This document shows, piece after piece, positions 62,201 through 64,000 of a DNA stretch of 64,000 bases. The notes under the pieces are model-generated. The model was not told where the DNA came from, searched no databases, and saw only the letters and a list, made by a program, of their open reading frames with translations. Made by a program: the position numbers and the translations under genes. Within the stretch, counting starts at the first letter, position 1. Each line of letters begins with the position of its first letter. Source of the DNA: CAWHXG01 sp963833235 (GTDB taxonomy: Bacteria > Pseudomonadota > Alphaproteobacteria > Rhodobacterales > Rhodobacteraceae); assembly GCA_963833235.1 (NCBI GenBank), contig CAWHXG010000001.1:496001-560000 (forward strand). The letters run 5' to 3'.

Positions 62201-62412
62201 ATGCGCCCGCCCGCCCCGGCGACCATATCGCGCAGCGCGGCGGTGGTGCCGCGGCACCCCCAGTTCGCGCTGGTGGCGGTGTCGTTTATGAAGAGCACCG
62301 AAGGCCCGGCCTCGGCACCCCCGGGCCCGCTTCCCTTGTCTGCTGGCGATGGCGAAACTCGCATCAGTCGTCCTTCCCTGATCGGTAGTGCCGCCGCGTT
62401 CGGCCGCTTCAC
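59245..62412 (-). CDS. large fusion: polysaccharide pyruvyltransferase + TPR-like linker + capsule-type glycosyltransferase-like domain
   Basis: 1055 residues. Residues ~38-400 match polysaccharide pyruvyltransferases (LFINDTATSANWGCRGTT, VVVINGEGSIYD, HATGADAAFLYQP, and ISGRWHPSIFAATGGTPVVML with the conserved His). Residues ~450-650 are helical and repeat-like (ALPLFRHAAGLRRTSRAALI, AFAALKRLLSVADG). Residues ~690-1055 resemble GT-B-type or Kdo/glycerophosphotransferase-like enzymes of capsule loci (RCIFLCDYDSSLKCARLL, PKLTVFASQP, LVTVSSTAVFEALAVGTDVALIDDFGVYEHYGNPYF). It probably adds and pyruvylates sugars of a surface polymer. No other glycan gene is adjacent. ATG 62412; 62364 is an alternative. 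Confidence 0.75.
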   Translation of the reverse strand: MKRPNAAALPIREGRLMRVSPSPADKGSGPGGAEAGPSVLFINDTATSANWGCRGTTAALRDMVAGAGGRITHTITLAQMFEQQPITLPGGRVLEDALPPSAREFGRYSTYFEAGLALREIRDEMARADVVVINGEGSIYDFQRKGIFILWMAYCAKVALKKPVLLVNFTSDLTDARMREMAEMVFALCDDVVFREPISAEQARAMVPEFDHATGADAAFLYQPAPRAEWLKVVGRPGYFAEWPYRAAGFDPSRPYVMMAGSSIYFRGDRPAYDPLPAYVQIASSLLERGLQVVGFAPCNKDVLLMTELTERLGLPMIGLNTPTQQGVDLLGHAAAVISGRWHPSIFAATGGTPVVMLTANTHKTSALLRQLGLGEAAFDAIGLHRHAADIVTRTCRYIDEGESLRSHVREKAREMRDLARLNVRGLSGIASAGAGAPGAAGVEVAGRAVDPGWWLSVLQRRLGFALAERGIGGNLAAIDRIVAAAGLPDTGKIRLVEHFLCSLKRPIDPVRDLDWIEEKRPADFEFLILLAQGIALVKGPEEALPLFRHAAGLRRTSRAALIGLARIHHEAGRRKEAFAALKRLLSVADGVIDLITLAGLYALRFGDDAVLLEIVRRHAKARKEASNILRASYPAMARLVRAADGPGDRAALQALAGQIADIFPAGTPVHARYAQLAAGEAAAGAAPVPGARRRRCIFLCDYDSSLKCARLLSGEFARNGWDASVFILLDDETVRATGVVPSLFDEEIDHGTLDDFLVRHDMGGCDAIHIGLAGTRIAAAATRIRAETARPPFLFGGFMGIACIHLLSGATFRAPLDFMYLNCERDREDVRRMLSPDLVDGSRCAVTGLVALDAIAADRDKVARVPKLTVFASQPMVPASPADRTALVAKLLAWGRAEPDREILIKPRARRGVKSIQVDQAHFHDIFEQLTALGTSVPNVSITYEPIPSVLQRAELLVTVSSTAVFEALAVGTDVALIDDFGVYEHYGNPYFARSGLMTSLDALAEGHRPAIDPEWRADNLIADGQSAARVRREVEARLGAFVQVGQAALGSAA

Positions 62413-62485
62413 ACAGGTGTCGGGGACCTAACGCTGCCACGTCGTATTTCCAGACGGCGATCTGCCGGTCGCGGCGGTTGCCACG

Positions 62486-63445
62486 TCACCCCGGCCGCCC
62501 GGCCCCCGCCGCCCGCGCCCGCCCGCGGCGGATCTGCAACTGCCGCTCGCGCCAGATGATAAGCACGCCGGCGAGGATGATCACCGCCGCGCCGCCCAGC
62601 ATGGTCGCGGTCGGCACTTCGGCGAACAGGAAATGCCCGGCCGCAAGCGCCAGCAGCATCGAGGCGTAATCGAAGGGCGCGATCAGCGAGGCATCGGCAT
62701 GGCGGTAGGCGCTGGTCAGCAGGATCTGCCCCAGCCCGCCAACCAGCCCGCCGGAGACCAGCAGCAATGCTGTCGCCGGGCCGGGCACGATCCATCCGAA
62801 GGCCAGCGTCGTCAGTGACAGTCCCGCGCCCGTCAGCGAGAACCAGAACACGATGGCGCTTGCCGCCTCCGTCCGCACCATCCGGCGCACGAAGACCTGC
62901 GCCAGCGCCGCGCAGAAGGCGCTCGCCAGAACCAGGATCGCTCCCAGCGTCTCGGGGCTGGCTGGCCCGTCGCCGAAGCCGGTCATCCGCGGCGCCAGCA
63001 CGATCAGCACACCGCCGAGGCCCAGCAGCACGGTCGCCATCCGAAAAAGGTCCACCCGTTCGCCAAGGAACATCGCCGCGAACACCACCACGAGAAGCGG
63101 CGTGGCATAGCTGATCGCCGTCACCTCCGGCAGCGGCAGCAGCCCCAGCCCCGCGAAGCTCAGCCCCATCGCCAGCGTGCCCATCACCCCCCGCCACACA
63201 TGGGCGGACGGGCGCCGCGCCCGGAACCCTGTGGAAAGCTCGCCCCGCCAGGCCAGCCAGGCCACAAGCACCGGCAGCGCGAAGAGCGACCGGAAGAACA
63301 CGATCTGCCCCGCCGGCACCGCGCCGGCCATCAGCTTGACGACGATCTGAAGGATCACGAAGCACAGGACCGCCCCCAGCTTCAGCCCGATGGCCCGCAG
63401 CGGGTCGGCGCCCGGCAACCCGGCCGCCGGGGCTATGCCGCTCAT
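62486..63445 (-). CDS. EamA/DMT-superfamily transporter
   Basis: 319 residues, ten hydrophobic segments in two five-helix EamA halves (KLGAVLCFVILQIVVKLMAG, VFFRSLFALPVLVAWLAW, ISYATPLLVVVFAAMFLGE; second half SAIVFWFSLTGAG, LLTSAYRHADASLIAPFDY, LGGAAVIILAGVLIIWRER). Substrate unknown. The ATG at 63445 overlaps the stop of the App1-like gene (ATGA). The C-terminus is a basic tail. Confidence 0.9.
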   Translation of the reverse strand: MSGIAPAAGLPGADPLRAIGLKLGAVLCFVILQIVVKLMAGAVPAGQIVFFRSLFALPVLVAWLAWRGELSTGFRARRPSAHVWRGVMGTLAMGLSFAGLGLLPLPEVTAISYATPLLVVVFAAMFLGERVDLFRMATVLLGLGGVLIVLAPRMTGFGDGPASPETLGAILVLASAFCAALAQVFVRRMVRTEAASAIVFWFSLTGAGLSLTTLAFGWIVPGPATALLLVSGGLVGGLGQILLTSAYRHADASLIAPFDYASMLLALAAGHFLFAEVPTATMLGGAAVIILAGVLIIWRERQLQIRRGRARAAGAGRPG

Positions 63446-64000
63446 CCCGGCGCCGCCCCGGCCCTCGGCGGCACCGCGATCTCGGGGATGGCCGTGAAGT
63501 CCGGCGCGTGATGGCACGGCACCCCCGCCGCCTCGATGGCCGCGATCGCCTCGAGGCTCTTCGGACCGGCCCCCACCACCGGCTCGCGCAGGATCACCGC
63601 CGCGATGCGCCCCTCGTGCCGCAGAACCGCATCGCGGTAGATCATCGCGTCGTGCTGCCCGGTATCGCCGATCAGCACGAAGGCCAGCCGCGGATTGGCC
63701 GCAAGGATCCTGTCGATCGCCGCGCCCTTGTGGCTGCCATGCCCGCCGGTCAACACCTTGTCCTCCGCCGGCCCCAGATCCCGCAGGAACATCGGCCCGG
63801 TCACCAGCCCGGCCCGCGCGAAGACGCTGTCGAGAAACGCATGCAGGTTCCAGGGCGAGGAGCTCACGTAGAAGACGGGGTTCAGCCCGCCCGCCGAAAG
63901 CCGCGTCATCAGCGCCACGCTGTCGGGATAGACGCGGCGGGTCAGCGCGCTGCCGGTGAAGGTCGTCCAGAGGTTGCGCGCCAGCGAATAGGCGCCCGTC
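63442..64000 (-). CDS. App1-like (DUF2183) phosphatase, N-terminus cut by window edge
   Basis: The frame is open from the right edge to the stop at 63442 (about 185 residues). It begins TGAYSLARNLWTTFTGSALTRRVYPDS and continues with PVFYVSSSPWNLHAFLDSVF, LTGGHGSHKGAAIDRIL and FVLIGDTGQHDAMIY, all typical of the C-terminal part of App1, whose yeast member is a Mg-dependent phosphatidate phosphatase of the HAD type. The DxDxT nucleophile would lie just outside the window. The stop overlaps the DMT transporter start. Confidence 0.85.
   Translation of the reverse strand, partial: TGAYSLARNLWTTFTGSALTRRVYPDSVALMTRLSAGGLNPVFYVSSSPWNLHAFLDSVFARAGLVTGPMFLRDLGPAEDKVLTGGHGSHKGAAIDRILAANPRLAFVLIGDTGQHDAMIYRDAVLRHEGRIAAVILREPVVGAGPKSLEAIAAIEAAGVPCHHAPDFTAIPEIAVPPRAGAAPG

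Noticed and set aside
59278..62388. 1036-residue plus-strand frame opposite the pyruvyltransferase fusion
   Set aside because: The minus strand carries clear family motifs throughout, while the plus frame is compositionally odd (His/Arg/Gln rich) and without motifs.

Overview
The window is a high-GC (roughly two thirds G+C by eye), densely coded chromosomal segment with short gaps and many 4-base start/stop overlaps. Gene families and orders point to an alphaproteobacterium of the order Rhodobacterales: a petP-petR pair, serC-serA, rsmB-heparinase-purH, rbfA-truB-DUF1643, an IalB-family protein, DUF1674 (SdhAF4) and a VPLPA-CTERM secreted esterase. This placement is inferred from gene content, not from a marker-gene search. 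I see no tRNA, rRNA, CRISPR array, transposase or integrase.

Layout. 1-4.8 kb (-): rsmB, heparinase-like gene, purH (cut by the left edge). 4.9-9.5 kb: DUF1674, a small exported protein, dapB, then divergent rbfA-truB-DUF1643 and a haloacetate-dehalogenase-like gene. 9.6-12.3 kb: rpsO and pnp, each followed by a terminator hairpin. 12.4-20.5 kb: VPLPA-CTERM esterase, peroxiredoxin, aldehyde dehydrogenase, an ECF sigma/anti-sigma pair, a YihY membrane protein, an orphan ParB-like protein and pxpA. 20.6-26.2 kb (-): glmM-glmS, a sugar kinase and rlmN. 26.4-28.8 kb: an RTX metalloprotease with six exact 168-bp FG-GAP-type repeats. 28.8-34.1 kb: an IalB protein and a serine block (serB, alaE, serC, serA). 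34.1-44.7 kb: phosphoesterase, soluble hybrid histidine kinase, recQ, YggT, thioesterase, UMF1-type transporter, mepA, a phytase-like esterase and a queuosine-precursor transporter. 44.7-47.7 kb: a short leader-like transcript, then arfB, a class III PLP phospho-lyase-like gene and an APH-type kinase. 47.8-51.6 kb: pncA-pncB, trhO and an SDR protein. 51.6-56.7 kb (-): HDAC-like gene, xseB, ispA, dxs, plus a lodged-in Mrr-type restriction gene. 56.8-58.1 kb (-): petP-petR. 58.3-64 kb: ilvE, a 1055-residue pyruvyltransferase/glycosyltransferase-like fusion, a DMT transporter and an App1-like gene cut by the right edge.

Three otherwise well conserved genes (haloacetate dehalogenase at 8.6 kb, glmS at 21.9 kb, ilvE at 58.5 kb) are each broken by a single extra base. 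Because glmS and ilvE are normally indispensable or nearly so, assembly error must be excluded before they are called pseudogenes.

The most original signals are: (i) a mini-ORF whose internal start is preceded by 15 bases perfectly complementary to the 16S rRNA 3' end, followed by a terminator and then the ribosome-rescue gene arfB; (ii) a kinase plus phospho-lyase pair likely to degrade an amino alcohol such as ethanolamine or hydroxylysine; (iii) the repeat-bearing metalloprotease; (iv) the large glycan-modifying fusion; (v) an Mrr gene translationally coupled to dxs.
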